From Methanobacteriota archaeon (GTDB lineage: Archaea > JACRDV01): a DNA stretch of 21,198 nt. The DNA lies in NCBI GenBank assembly GCA_024860865.1, contig JACRDV010000096.1, positions 1 through 21,198 on the forward strand, read 5' to 3'. The translations under genes and the position numbers were made by a program. Of the stretch, positions 8,147 through 15,721 are shown one piece after another (position 1 is the first letter of the stretch; the number at the start of each line of letters is the position of its first letter). The notes beneath the pieces were generated by a model that saw only the letters and a list, made by a program, of their open reading frames with translations, was not told where the DNA came from and made no database searches.

Positions 8147-8704
8147 TTATTTAATAAGTTTGAGTTCTTTCAGTTTTTCAGCGAGTTTAGCAACAGCAAT
8201 TTCTGCATCTTTTGGATGCTTTGCCCCTGTACAGACAAGTTTGCCTGTGCTAAATATCAGAATTACAACCTTTGGCTCCTTTAACCTGTAAACTAAACCA
8301 GGAAACTGCTCAGGTTCATATTCAACATTTTCTAAACCAAGGCCAACAGCAACTGTGTTAAGGTCGAGCTCAGCTTCAAGCTCAGACGAGGAAACTATAT
8401 TTTGCACTTGAATGTTTATTACATCGACATTAAGTCCACCAATCCTCAAATTCTCAATGATTTGAGCAATTGATTTATTAACATCATCAATGACTTTCGC
8501 TCCAGTGCAAACTATCTTACCTGAGCTGAAAATCAGTGCTGCAGTTTTCGGCTCACTCAAACGATAAACTAAGCCTGGGAACTGTTCGGGCTCATATTCA
8601 ATATTCTTAAGTGCCTCAGCAACTTTTTCAAGTTCAAGTCTCTTATTTAGCGTTACAGATGCGACTATATTTTCAACTTTGATTTTATGCTCAATTTTTT
8701 CCAA
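8147..8704 (-). CDS. tbp: TATA-box-binding protein (TBP)
   Basis: This 185-residue general transcription factor bends promoter DNA and recruits TFB and RNA polymerase. The two pseudo-symmetric halves each begin with NIV(A/S)S and share YEPEQFPGLVYRL and the F(S)(S/T)GK(I/L)VCTGAK stretch, the hallmark of the saddle-shaped TBP fold. Length matches archaeal TBPs. No ATG is available at the N-terminus: the frame opens with TTG at 8704, a few bases after GGGAT, and the first residues (MEKIEHKIKVENIV) match where other archaeal TBPs start. The acidic C-terminal tail seen in some archaea is absent. The gene is alone, between hypE and a gene-poor region. Confidence 0.97.
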   Translation of the reverse strand: MEKIEHKIKVENIVASVTLNKRLELEKVAEALKNIEYEPEQFPGLVYRLSEPKTAALIFSSGKIVCTGAKVIDDVNKSIAQIIENLRIGGLNVDVINIQVQNIVSSSELEAELDLNTVAVGLGLENVEYEPEQFPGLVYRLKEPKVVILIFSTGKLVCTGAKHPKDAEIAVAKLAEKLKELKLIK

Positions 8705-8799
8705 AAAAACTATCCCGCATGAAACTTTCTATTATGCCATGAATAACTAGATAACCTCCATTTTTAACTTTCGCAAAAATTGCTTCTTTTAGTGTTGCC

Positions 8800-9027
8800 A
8801 TGGTTAATCTATTTTCTCAATTTATGTTACATGGCGGAACGCTATGCAATAGCAACTTTACTTACGAGAAATACAAAGATATAAAGAAGCCTGTGCTTCT
8901 ATCCTGCGGCAGAAAGCCAAACCCCATAACTCAGGAAGAGGTTGAGCTGATTATGTCAGTTAGAAAAGAGCATCCCGCCTTGCGGCTTCTAAGGCAGCTC
9001 TTGCCTAAAGGACTGAAACATCCCTAA
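8800..9027 (+). other. Unrecognised short open frame, possibly a gene relic
   Basis: A 75-codon frame from ATG at 8800, open back to about 8755. I do not recognise the product. Its second half (QEEVELIMSVRKEHPALRLL) looks helical and faintly like the region before the catalytic core in some transposases, but that is weak. There is no Shine-Dalgarno site or well-placed TATA box. It lies in the gene-poor stretch after TBP, next to other possible relics, so a decayed gene or a chance frame is more likely than an active gene. Confidence 0.2.
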
Positions 9028-9151
9028 CATCTAAGATACGAGAGCGTACCAATCTTTTATCCGGCACAAAAAGCAACTTGTTTTAGAGCAAAAGCCACTT
9101 TTTTATTTCATTGATTTTCCTTAGCTCGGTCGGCCTTTCTATAATAATGGT

Positions 9152-9173
9152 AAGTATAATATAAGTTATACTT
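9152..9173. repeat. Perfect 8-bp inverted repeat (hairpin)
   Basis: AAGTATAA (9152-9159) and TTATACTT (9166-9173) are exact reverse complements around a 6-base loop, TATAAG. An outer pairing of GTAAG (9150-9154) with CTTAC (9181-9185) is possible as an alternative. It sits immediately before the GC-rich GAGCG island. It could be a mobile-element end, a promoter or operator, or part of an RNA; nothing selects one. Confidence 0.5.
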
Positions 9174-9180
9174 TTGAAAG

Positions 9181-9345
9181 CTTACTGTCGGCTGACGATT
9201 GCAACTAACTAACGTTTCGAGCGTATCTGAAGTTCCGAGCGAAGCGAGGGATTTTGATGAGCGACCAAAGGGAGCGAACCGCATACCTTGTCCGACCCAT
9301 AGTGGCGAGCGGACGCGGTGAGCGAAGAGTTGACAAACTGCCTCA
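9181..9345. other. GC-rich island with six GAGCG motifs, possible structured RNA
   Basis: By hand count 94 of the 180 bases from 9181 to 9360 are G or C, well above the surrounding AT-rich DNA. GAGCG occurs six times on the plus strand, at 9219, 9237, 9259, 9272, 9307 and 9320; four of these read GAGCGA. Possible stems are GTCGG (9187-9191) with CCGAC (9292-9296), and GTCCG (9290-9294) with CGGAC (9310-9314). No long frame crosses it. I see no tRNA or rRNA signature. A noncoding RNA or a repeat-derived element are both possible. Confidence 0.4.
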
Positions 9346-9454
9346 TCATCCTTTTGTTCACGTTCACAGAAATTTTGGAATTTAGAACGCCATAGAATCT
9401 TAAAAGCGTTTTATACGAACCCTCCCAGTCCCATCACGCGTATAACATACCATC

Positions 9455-9640
9455 TCATATCCTCTTGGGTATCACATCTACTTTCTCAAAAAATTGTTGT
9501 GATGGTTTGCATATCTCAGCATTTGTTATTTTAGTCAACCGCCCATCGGGAGAAACATAAAATAAATTGTAAGCATTTACGAAGCCAACATAGAGAAAAA
9601 TTAGCAATAGCAATGCTAGATAGAAGAATATTTTTGTAGT
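9455..9640 (-). pseudogene. Short frame with signal-peptide-like segment, no canonical start
   Basis: The minus strand reads about 61 codons to a TGA at 9457-9455. It begins with a short polar stretch and a strongly hydrophobic run (FFYLALLLLIFLYVGFVNA), then a polar tail (YNLFYVSPDGRLTKITNAEI). That resembles a secreted or membrane-anchored small protein with a cleavage site after VNA. No ATG, GTG or TTG precedes the hydrophobic run before the upstream stop; the only nearby ATG is in another frame. A decayed 5' end of a gene, a frameshift, or an unusual start are all possible. I do not recognise the family. Confidence 0.25.
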
Positions 9641-9695
9641 ATCATTGATACAAAGTATCTTAAAATTTTGACTTTATTTTTAAGATCCGATTTGA

Positions 9696-9818
9696 ACTTT
9701 AGCCGAAAGTGCTTTTAAGAATACCCTTAATGAAATCGATGATCTTAGTACTTCATGCAAAGTTGTTAGAGAAGCGGAGATACCCGTATTCTTGTCAAAA
9801 AGAGAGAGCTTGTTCTAG
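9696..9818 (+). pseudogene. Short protein-like frame without a start, probable relic
   Basis: Forty codons between stops, ending at TAG 9816-9818, read as a plausible soluble peptide (for example STSCKVVREAEIPVFLSKRE). There is no start codon near the front and no matching continuation in the other frames nearby. It may be a fragment of a lost gene. The short length means chance cannot be ruled out. Confidence 0.15.
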
Positions 9819-9926
9819 TATGAAAATGCTACTTTCACATTTCTCCATAATTTGATAATGTCAGGTGCTAAATGCGGTTTATGGCGTATAATTAACTATG
9901 TTGGTATAAAAAATCTTAATAGAAGA

Positions 9927-12896
9927 TTATTTTATCCCTTCTTTCTGCATTATCCCTTCAGCAGCTAAAATCCCAGTTGCTGCAGCACCAACAATACCTC
10001 TAGAGAGCCCTGCCCCATCTCCAGCCACAAAAAGATTTTCAACAGATGTTTCTAGATTTTTTCCAACTTCAACTCTCATTGCATAGAATTTTATTTCAGG
10101 AGCATAAAGTAAAACAGAGTCAGAAGCAACTCCAGGTATGACTTTATCTAACTTCTCAAGCCCTTCTATAATATTTGTAACCACTCGGTGTGGTAAAGCC
10201 ATTGCAATATCCCCAGGCGTAACTGTTTTAAGAGTTGGCTCAATCCCAGATCTTGCTATCCTGTCCCAGTAGGATCTTCTTCCCTTTCTTAAATCACCTA
10301 ATCTTTGCAAAATTGGCTTTCCTCCTCCAATTGTTGTTGCAAGCTCAGCAATTGACCTTCCATATGCTGTTGTATCCTCAACTGGCTCAGTTAATTGAAC
10401 TCTTGTTAAAAATGCAAAATTAGTATTAGGCGATTTAATATCTCGCAATGAATGACCATTAACTCCAACAAATCCATCGTACATTTCTCTTACCACATAA
10501 CCTGACCAATTGGTACAATTATGAATTACAACTGGTACATTACCAACTACAAATGTCCGATAAGGCGGAATTGAAAAGTCATAAACTGGACCCTCGTAAT
10601 TAAAGACTTTAATTCCAGTTATTTTTGTATCTAGCAATGGTTCATTCGAAAAAAGATCTTTCATATATCGAGGAGTCTGAACTTGTCTCCAGTACTTTGG
10701 TTTGTGACTTAATAGATTTTTTATTCCTGCACCATCCATGGCTAACATTTCTTTTGCAAAATTAATTTGATGCGCTCTTCCGCCAACATAAATATAATGT
10801 TCAAATCCTCGGCGGAAAATTTTTTGATTTGGAGCTGCACTCAATGTATTCTTTCTATATGTTATAGGATAACCTAGTCGCATGAGTAAATATCCTAATT
10901 GAGCACGAAGCATTTTAGAAGTTGTCATATAATAAACGCCAGTTCTCCCGACATGCCAATCTCCCTTAAAAAGTGCCTTCAATAGGCTAAATATTATGTT
11001 TTTATCAAAGTTGAAAATATATCTTGGTAATTCTTTATTTTTTGCTCCACTTGGAATTCTGAAGACATATTTTAATAATAAACAATGCAAAAGGGATGGA
11101 AAAGTGACTTGGTTATGATAACGACTAGTTAAATAATGCGCAACATCTTTTCCAATAATCTTCATGCTTTGTATGATTTCTTCTCTAATTGTTTTGCTAT
11201 TATTTGTAAAAGCGATGAAATAATTATGGTGATGTAAATTAAAATTGTAATTTCCATCTGAAACAAAATAACCCAAAATTCTTGCTAGGTCGCGCGTAAT
11301 TGGTAAAATAACAGGCAGCTCAATAATACTACCGGTAAGTCCAAGCCTAAATTTTCTATAATAAGAATCCTTAACGCCATATTTTTCTATTAACTTAATT
11401 AACTTTAAAAATCTCAGTCTGTTATGGTCATATTTGCAATAGAGTTGCTCATAGGTCGCTGTTAGATCCTTTCGCTTAATCTCATCAATATAATCTTCAG
11501 TGCCTCTAACAATTATCTTAGTTAAAAATTTTCTCGGAACATATTTCTTAAATTCTTCAATCAAATTTAATTCAGCAATGATTTTAGCCGTATCTGGCAA
11601 ATTGCGAATTCTTGGCAGGAGTTGACCGGTTTTAACTTCAGTAGCTTTTTTTGGTGTATACTTTAAAATAGGGTCTTTCACCCACTTATAGAAAACGAAT
11701 TTACCTTGCATGCTTTTCCAGACGTATCCGTGCTTTAGTAAATGTTTTAATCGTTCTCTAACTAATGCAACATGAAGTCCAATTTTTTTTGCAATTTCTT
11801 CTGAGCGCACTAGCCCGCTTTTCCTTAAAAGTGTAAGTATCGACATTTCTTCTGGTGTTATATTATCACGAATGAGCAATAAGTGATCAGCAGTTACGCA
11901 AATCTCGCCTCCTTTGAATAACTTCAATCTTACCATTTTACCCTTATAAAAGCGCTTAGTTTTGCATTCTGGTTTTAGCATTTTGATTTTTTTATTATCT
12001 AAATCAACAGAAGCTATGCTCGCTCCACTTGGAACATTTTTAATTCGATCAATATGTAATATGCCATTATCTTCGTAAAAGATCGGTTCATTTGGATGGA
12101 GGCAGAAGGTGCGAACGAAATCATCGTAAGTTTCAGTAAAAATATGAAACTTTGGATCGCGATTGATCTTAATAACCGGTTCAATTACTATATTTGGTAC
12201 TTCTACTCTAACCCCAACATCAATTGGCTCATGAGAAAATTTGATTCCTAATGAACTTGCTTTTTGCTCCAACCAATTTGCTCCGATCCTACCTGTAGCC
12301 GCGATGATGTACTTGCACTTAATCTCTTTTCCATTTATACGAACAAATCCTTTTCCAAAATCTTCAACTTTGGTATCAGCAAGTATCTTCACACCATTTT
12401 TTTCTAAAGTGTTTTGGATAGCTTTCAAAACTTTTGGGGTATAGTCCGAACCAACTAGCCTTTGTGGAATTTGGATGAACTTAACTCCAGCAGCAGCTGC
12501 TTTTCTGGATAACTCGAGCGCTGTATTGCTCGGCTCATAAAGCTCATTAGGAGCTCCATGCTTCAAAAAAACATCATCAACTTTCTTAACCAAATCCCAG
12601 GCTTTTTTCTCATTTTTAGTTAGATCTATTAGGTTACCACCGATATCTGGCCTTAAATTTAAAATACAGGATGAAAGCCCGCCAGCCCCTCCAACTCCAG
12701 ACATAATATTGCATGGCTTACAGCGTTTGCATTCGCCAATTGCTACTCCAATTATGCCTGCTGGACAATTGCGTTTATCGACCGGTTTACCTTGCTCTAA
12801 AACCAAGACATTCAGTTTGCTTTTCTCAGAAAGCTCATAAGCAGCAAATAGACCAGCTGGGCCTGCTCCGATTATCACAACGTCGGCTTTTTCCAT
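9927..12896 (-). CDS. FAD-dependent oxidoreductase (COG2509-like) interrupted by an intein
   Basis: The 989-residue precursor splices to about 460 residues. The N-extein starts with a Rossmann dinucleotide motif ([11 protein letters not shown], residues 7-16). A cysteine cluster (C44, C56, C59, C62) and GVGGAGG follow, which I associate with the uncharacterised COG2509 FAD-dependent dehydrogenases, relatives of the geranylgeranyl reductases. The C-extein has [43 protein letters not shown] and ends with the FAD-binding [15 protein letters not shown]. The C56-x2-C-x2-C group could bind an Fe-S cluster or zinc. Residues 265-793 are an intein placed between RTF and the cysteine starting CTNWSGYV. 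The substrate is unknown. The gene is divergent from the HTH-CBS regulator, with 129 bases between the starts. A membrane-lipid reductase role is possible but less likely than a general dehydrogenase. Confidence 0.85.
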   Translation of the reverse strand: MEKADVVIIGAGPAGLFAAYELSEKSKLNVLVLEQGKPVDKRNCPAGIIGVAIGECKRCKPCNIMSGVGGAGGLSSCILNLRPDIGGNLIDLTKNEKKAWDLVKKVDDVFLKHGAPNELYEPSNTALELSRKAAAAGVKFIQIPQRLVGSDYTPKVLKAIQNTLEKNGVKILADTKVEDFGKGFVRINGKEIKCKYIIAATGRIGANWLEQKASSLGIKFSHEPIDVGVRVEVPNIVIEPVIKINRDPKFHIFTETYDDFVRTFCLHPNEPIFYEDNGILHIDRIKNVPSGASIASVDLDNKKIKMLKPECKTKRFYKGKMVRLKLFKGGEICVTADHLLLIRDNITPEEMSILTLLRKSGLVRSEEIAKKIGLHVALVRERLKHLLKHGYVWKSMQGKFVFYKWVKDPILKYTPKKATEVKTGQLLPRIRNLPDTAKIIAELNLIEEFKKYVPRKFLTKIIVRGTEDYIDEIKRKDLTATYEQLYCKYDHNRLRFLKLIKLIEKYGVKDSYYRKFRLGLTGSIIELPVILPITRDLARILGYFVSDGNYNFNLHHHNYFIAFTNNSKTIREEIIQSMKIIGKDVAHYLTSRYHNQVTFPSLLHCLLLKYVFRIPSGAKNKELPRYIFNFDKNIIFSLLKALFKGDWHVGRTGVYYMTTSKMLRAQLGYLLMRLGYPITYRKNTLSAAPNQKIFRRGFEHYIYVGGRAHQINFAKEMLAMDGAGIKNLLSHKPKYWRQVQTPRYMKDLFSNEPLLDTKITGIKVFNYEGPVYDFSIPPYRTFVVGNVPVVIHNCTNWSGYVVREMYDGFVGVNGHSLRDIKSPNTNFAFLTRVQLTEPVEDTTAYGRSIAELATTIGGGKPILQRLGDLRKGRRSYWDRIARSGIEPTLKTVTPGDIAMALPHRVVTNIIEGLEKLDKVIPGVASDSVLLYAPEIKFYAMRVEVGKNLETSVENLFVAGDGAGLSRGIVGAAATGILAAEGIMQKEGIK
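10518..12104 (-). mobile_element. Class 1 intein with LAGLIDADG endonuclease and inserted HTH-like segment
   Basis: This 529-residue in-frame element (precursor residues 265-793) would remove itself from the protein. Splicing residues are complete: Cys1 (C265, CLHPNEPIF), block B TADH (T335, H338), the terminal block VYDFSIPP...FVVG with IHN ending in His792-Asn793, and a Cys at +1 (C794). Two LAGLIDADG-type endonuclease motifs are visible: [13 protein letters not shown] (537-549) and [12 protein letters not shown] (638-649). Both acidic residues, D547 and D646, are kept, so the homing nuclease may be active. Between block B and the endonuclease, residues about 347-404 look like a winged helix-turn-helix ([20 protein letters not shown]). 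Intein call is very sure; the HTH call is from pattern only. Confidence 0.93.
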
Positions 12897-12967
12897 AAAA
12901 ATAGTTCCCTTGTCTATAGCAGCGCTTCCTACTCTTTAATTTTTCGAATGTAGAGTTGTTTGATTAT

Positions 12968-12981
12968 TATACATTTGTATA
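12968..12981. promoter_or_regulatory. Palindromic operator-like site, copy 1
   Basis: TATACATTTGTATA is a perfect palindrome with 6-base arms and a TT centre. It lies upstream of the TATA box of the HTH-CBS gene, 31 bases (about three helical turns) before a second copy that matches at 12 of 14 positions. This pattern suits cooperative binding of a dimeric repressor, perhaps the adjacent HTH-CBS protein itself. Confidence 0.45.
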
Positions 12982-12994
12982 AAATTTAGAAATA

Positions 12995-13002
12995 TTTATA
13001 TA
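12995..13002 (+). promoter_or_regulatory. TATA box of the HTH-CBS/purP operon
   Basis: TTTATATA lies 24-31 bases before the ATG at 13026, which predicts a leaderless transcript. A purine-rich stretch (TTAGAAA) just upstream could serve as the TFB recognition element. The box overlaps the start of the second palindrome, so protein bound there would block TBP. Confidence 0.6.
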
Positions 13003-13012
13003 CATCAGTATA
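12999..13012. promoter_or_regulatory. Palindromic operator-like site, copy 2
   Basis: TATACATCAGTATA differs from copy 1 at two central positions and keeps most of the arm symmetry. It overlaps the TATA box and ends 13 bases before the start codon of the HTH-CBS gene, a classic repressor position. Confidence 0.4.
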
Positions 13013-13025
13013 ATGTGGATTTTAC

Positions 13026-13628
13026 ATGCTGATCTCAGAGAAAATAACCAATGATATTATCAAAAGATACTTAAATGGCGAGAGCCCGCGACTTATTGCA
13101 AAAGATATAGGAGTCCATTATCAGACAGTATATTACCATCTAAAGAGAACAGACGCAATAGGTCAACGAAAGGAATTTTGGAAGAAAAAAGCAGAGGAGC
13201 TCGAAGATAAACTTGTTAAACTTGGCGAAAAAAATCTCGGCTTGCTGTTTAAATCCATGTCAAAATTTGTAAAACCAGTGCAATCAAGTCTTAATCCAAA
13301 TGATACTATTCAAGATGCTCTGCGAATAATGTTACAGGGAATACGACGAATCCCAGTTTTAAAAGACAAAAAAGTCGTTGGCACTTTGACTTCCATTGAT
13401 ATAATTAGAAACTTAACTGATTTAATTACTGGCGATAAAGTTAAAGAGGTTCAACATTATATGACCGAGCCAGTAATAATTAGTTCAGATAAAAATCTGA
13501 TTGAAGCTGCAAAACTTATGTGCGAAAAAAATGTTTCGGGTTTGTGGGTTATAAATAAACATGGTAAATTAATCGGCTCTATATCACAAACCGATTTAGT
13601 CTGTGCTATTGCTGATTTAATGAGGTGA
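13026..13628 (+). CDS. HTH-CBS domain transcriptional regulator
   Basis: This 200-residue protein has an N-terminal helix-turn-helix (residues about 8-36, with SPRLIAKDIGVHYQTVYYHLKR as the core), a short charged linker, and two CBS domains (about 78-135 and 142-200: VLKDKKVVGTLTSIDIIRN and VINKHGKLIGSISQTDL). CBS pairs commonly bind AMP, ATP or SAM, so this is a likely ligand-sensing DNA-binding regulator. Its stop lies four bases before the PurP-family start, and the GAGGTGA site for that gene overlaps this stop. That coupling suggests it senses purine nucleotides to control purine synthesis, which is inference. The promoter has a leaderless-type TATA box flanked by two palindromes, consistent with autoregulation. 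Confidence 0.88.
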   Translation: MLISEKITNDIIKRYLNGESPRLIAKDIGVHYQTVYYHLKRTDAIGQRKEFWKKKAEELEDKLVKLGEKNLGLLFKSMSKFVKPVQSSLNPNDTIQDALRIMLQGIRRIPVLKDKKVVGTLTSIDIIRNLTDLITGDKVKEVQHYMTEPVIISSDKNLIEAAKLMCEKNVSGLWVINKHGKLIGSISQTDLVCAIADLMR

Positions 13629-13632
13629 GAAA

Positions 13633-15000
13633 ATGATAGAAAGAAGAGAAATGCAAGAAATGGTTGCAAAATATAAAGAGCCTATAGTACTATCCATAGG
13701 AAGCCATTCTGCACTCGATGTGCTTGACGGAGCACGAGCATATGGTTTTAGAAGAATAGTGTATGTTCCACTTAAAAGAGCAAACATTTACTTAAGGCAT
13801 CCAATAGTTGGAGACCAAAATGAGGAAATTGAAGACTTGCCAGAAATTGTGAAAAGAGACTTAATCGTAACTAATGACGTTGCTCAAATTAAAAAGAAAG
13901 GAAATTGGAAGCTTGCAATTTTAATTGTAGATAGATATGATGACGTACTAAAAAATGAGTATCAAGATGCGTTTACTGAGCTTGAAACCATTCAAATCCC
14001 AAATAGAGCTTTTGCAGTTTATGTGGGAGGATATGCCTGCGAAAAAATCGAACGGAACTTTAAACTTCCAATACTTGGAAGCCGAAATTTGCTTAAGATT
14101 GAAAATCGAGAAGAAGTGAAAGAGAACTACTACTATCTTTTGGAGAAAGGAGGAGTTCCACACCCGGAGGAATATAAGTACAAAGTTATTGGAAGTGGAA
14201 TAGAATTTGAACAGGAAGTGCCTGGACCAGTTGTATTTAAAGTGCCACATGCAGTTAGGAGACTTGAAAGAGGTTTTTTGTTTGCAGCTAACGGAAAAGA
14301 AATGGAAAGAAAAGTGAGAGAGGCAATTGAACAGGGAGATATTGACCCAAATGATTTAAAGGATGGACGTGCTGAAGAATATGTTCCTGGAGTAACTGCA
14401 AATTTGAACTTCTTTCATTCGCCTATTGATGCTAAAGCTGACTTAGGAGAACTTTCAAAATATTATGAAAATAATTTAGGTACACAATTTATTTCAGTGG
14501 ATATGAGATTCGAAGCTACTCACGATGGAATTTCAAGAATGCATGCTAAAGACCAAATCCAATGTGATTGGAGTAAAACTCGATATTCAGAAACATTTGA
14601 AGTAGTCGCACATGGCGGAGAAAGCGTTAGAGAATCTTTGTTAAGATTAGTTTTTCCTATTGTGGATAAATTTGATAAAATTTGCAAAGAAGAGTATCCG
14701 CCAGGAATGATTGGTGCATATTGTATTCAGACTCTAATCACTTTTAGGCAGCAAGCTCTCATGGAAGGCGCTACCATTGGGGTTTATGATGTTCCAGAAG
14801 GAAAAAGAGTCACCGATTTTGATTTTGTTTGCCAGGATGTAGCAACAAGGTTAGGAGGCGGAACAAATGCTCACATGGGCCTTGGGGGGCAATATGGGAT
14901 CGTACTATACAATAAACAAGGAATGTCAATGGGAAAGAGAATTGCATTAGAGCTAAAAAAAGCTAAAGAGAAGAAAATGTTAGAAGAAATTGTTACTTAA
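13633..15000 (+). CDS. PurP-family ATP-grasp enzyme (FAICAR synthetase or paralogue)
   Basis: PurP uses formate and ATP to formylate AICAR to FAICAR, the penultimate step of purine synthesis in many archaea. Recognisable segments are the N-terminal SIGSHSALDVLDGARAYGF, FKVPHAVRRLERGFLFAA, EEYVPGVTANLNFFHSPI, HDGISRMHAKDQ, PPGMIGAYCIQTL and GGGTNAHMG, ending with LYNKQGMSMGKRIALELK. At 455 residues it is about 100 longer than the well-known PurP enzymes (roughly 330-360), with extra sequence near residues 60-125 and 370-400. The E-x-S-x-R metal-binding motif before GGTN appears as Q401-D-V-A-T-R406. It may therefore be a divergent paralogue rather than PurP itself. It follows and is probably coupled to the HTH-CBS regulator. 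Confidence 0.85.
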   Translation: MIERREMQEMVAKYKEPIVLSIGSHSALDVLDGARAYGFRRIVYVPLKRANIYLRHPIVGDQNEEIEDLPEIVKRDLIVTNDVAQIKKKGNWKLAILIVDRYDDVLKNEYQDAFTELETIQIPNRAFAVYVGGYACEKIERNFKLPILGSRNLLKIENREEVKENYYYLLEKGGVPHPEEYKYKVIGSGIEFEQEVPGPVVFKVPHAVRRLERGFLFAANGKEMERKVREAIEQGDIDPNDLKDGRAEEYVPGVTANLNFFHSPIDAKADLGELSKYYENNLGTQFISVDMRFEATHDGISRMHAKDQIQCDWSKTRYSETFEVVAHGGESVRESLLRLVFPIVDKFDKICKEEYPPGMIGAYCIQTLITFRQQALMEGATIGVYDVPEGKRVTDFDFVCQDVATRLGGGTNAHMGLGGQYGIVLYNKQGMSMGKRIALELKKAKEKKMLEEIVT

Positions 15001-15118
15001 AATTTTTGTAAGTATTTAGCTCCTTCGTTTACTTAAGAAAAATCCTAACATTTGGTCTTCTACGAGTACGACCTATTTCTGTTTAAAGTTATTTTTCTTA
15101 TTGGATACTAGATATCTA

Positions 15119-15143
15119 TTTATAAGTAGTTTCCAGTTGGAAA
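15119..15143 (+). promoter_or_regulatory. TATA-like box followed by a 14-base palindrome
   Basis: TTTATAAG (15119-15126) is followed by the perfect palindrome TTTCCAGTTGGAAA (15130-15143), which would overlap the initiation region. Transcription would start near 15150 and give a leader of roughly 100 bases to the gene at 15249. Another short palindrome, TAGATATCTA, lies just upstream at 15109-15118. A regulated promoter is plausible. The remainder of the 15001-15248 gap shows nothing else I can name. Confidence 0.3.
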
Positions 15144-15248
15144 AAGAAGAATAAAATAAATATAGCTAAATCCGTACTAAAATTTTTTGTTAAATATCTA
15201 AATATCCACTTTTGTTATAAGGTTTAGGATTTTTTCTGGGTTAAAATT

Positions 15249-15710
15249 ATGTATGAAAGATTTGAAAAATTATTCAATAAAGTTATAGAATTAGCATCTA
15301 AAGAATACCCAAAAGATAAAACAAAATTCATTTTAACTCCATTAGACACTGAAACCTGGAATAAAACTATAACTTTAGAAAAAATTCCAACTGAAACATT
15401 AGCTTTTATTAACCTTAATCCATGCAAAAAAGAGGATAAAGAAGAACATTTTCATATTTATTTTAATCCAGAAAAATTGTTGCCATACTCTGATACAGAA
15501 ATTTTATATTTATTTTTACATGAGATAATTCATGGAATAGAGCACAATAAAATTTTTTTGGGAATTGCGGAGCGAGAGACTTATCCTATGCAACTTATAG
15601 AATCTATCGTAACCTTAAGAGCTAGACAAATTTTAGAAAGAAATAAAATTTTTCTCCAAGAAAAACAAATTCAAATGCTAGCTTCCAAATTAGCTAAAAG
15701 CATCAGCTAA
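15249..15710 (+). CDS. Putative zinc metalloprotease-like protein (HEXXH)
   Basis: A 153-residue protein of unknown family. Its one clear motif is FLHEIIHGIEH (residues 89-99), an HEXXH zincin signature (H91, E92, H95) with a further His at 99. Acidic residues follow at E108, E110 and E118, any of which could be a third metal ligand. The preceding helix is hydrophobic and the motif sits mid-protein, as in small zincins. There is no signal peptide or membrane segment, so it is probably cytoplasmic. It converges on the next gene, 11 bases away. A peptidase activity is inferred from the motif alone; small HEXXH proteins can also be non-proteolytic. Confidence 0.6.
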   Translation: MYERFEKLFNKVIELASKEYPKDKTKFILTPLDTETWNKTITLEKIPTETLAFINLNPCKKEDKEEHFHIYFNPEKLLPYSDTEILYLFLHEIIHGIEHNKIFLGIAERETYPMQLIESIVTLRARQILERNKIFLQEKQIQMLASKLAKSIS

Positions 15711-15721
15711 CTGATTTGTTG

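Larger units (their letters stand above)
9028..9926. other. Gene-poor region with hairpin, GC-rich island and short relic frames
   Basis: About 900 bases without a convincing gene. From left to right they hold an AT-rich hairpin (9152-9173), a GC-rich island with repeated GAGCG motifs (about 9181-9345), a short minus-strand frame with a signal-peptide-like segment (9455-9640), and a short plus-strand frame without a start (9696-9818). The rest is AT-rich and featureless. The mixture suggests an old insertion or deletion scar or an uncharacterised noncoding RNA locus. Confidence 0.5.

Noticed and set aside
9205-9230. T-arm-like sequence of a tRNA (TTTCGAG)
   Set aside because: I could not build an acceptor, D arm or anticodon arm around it.
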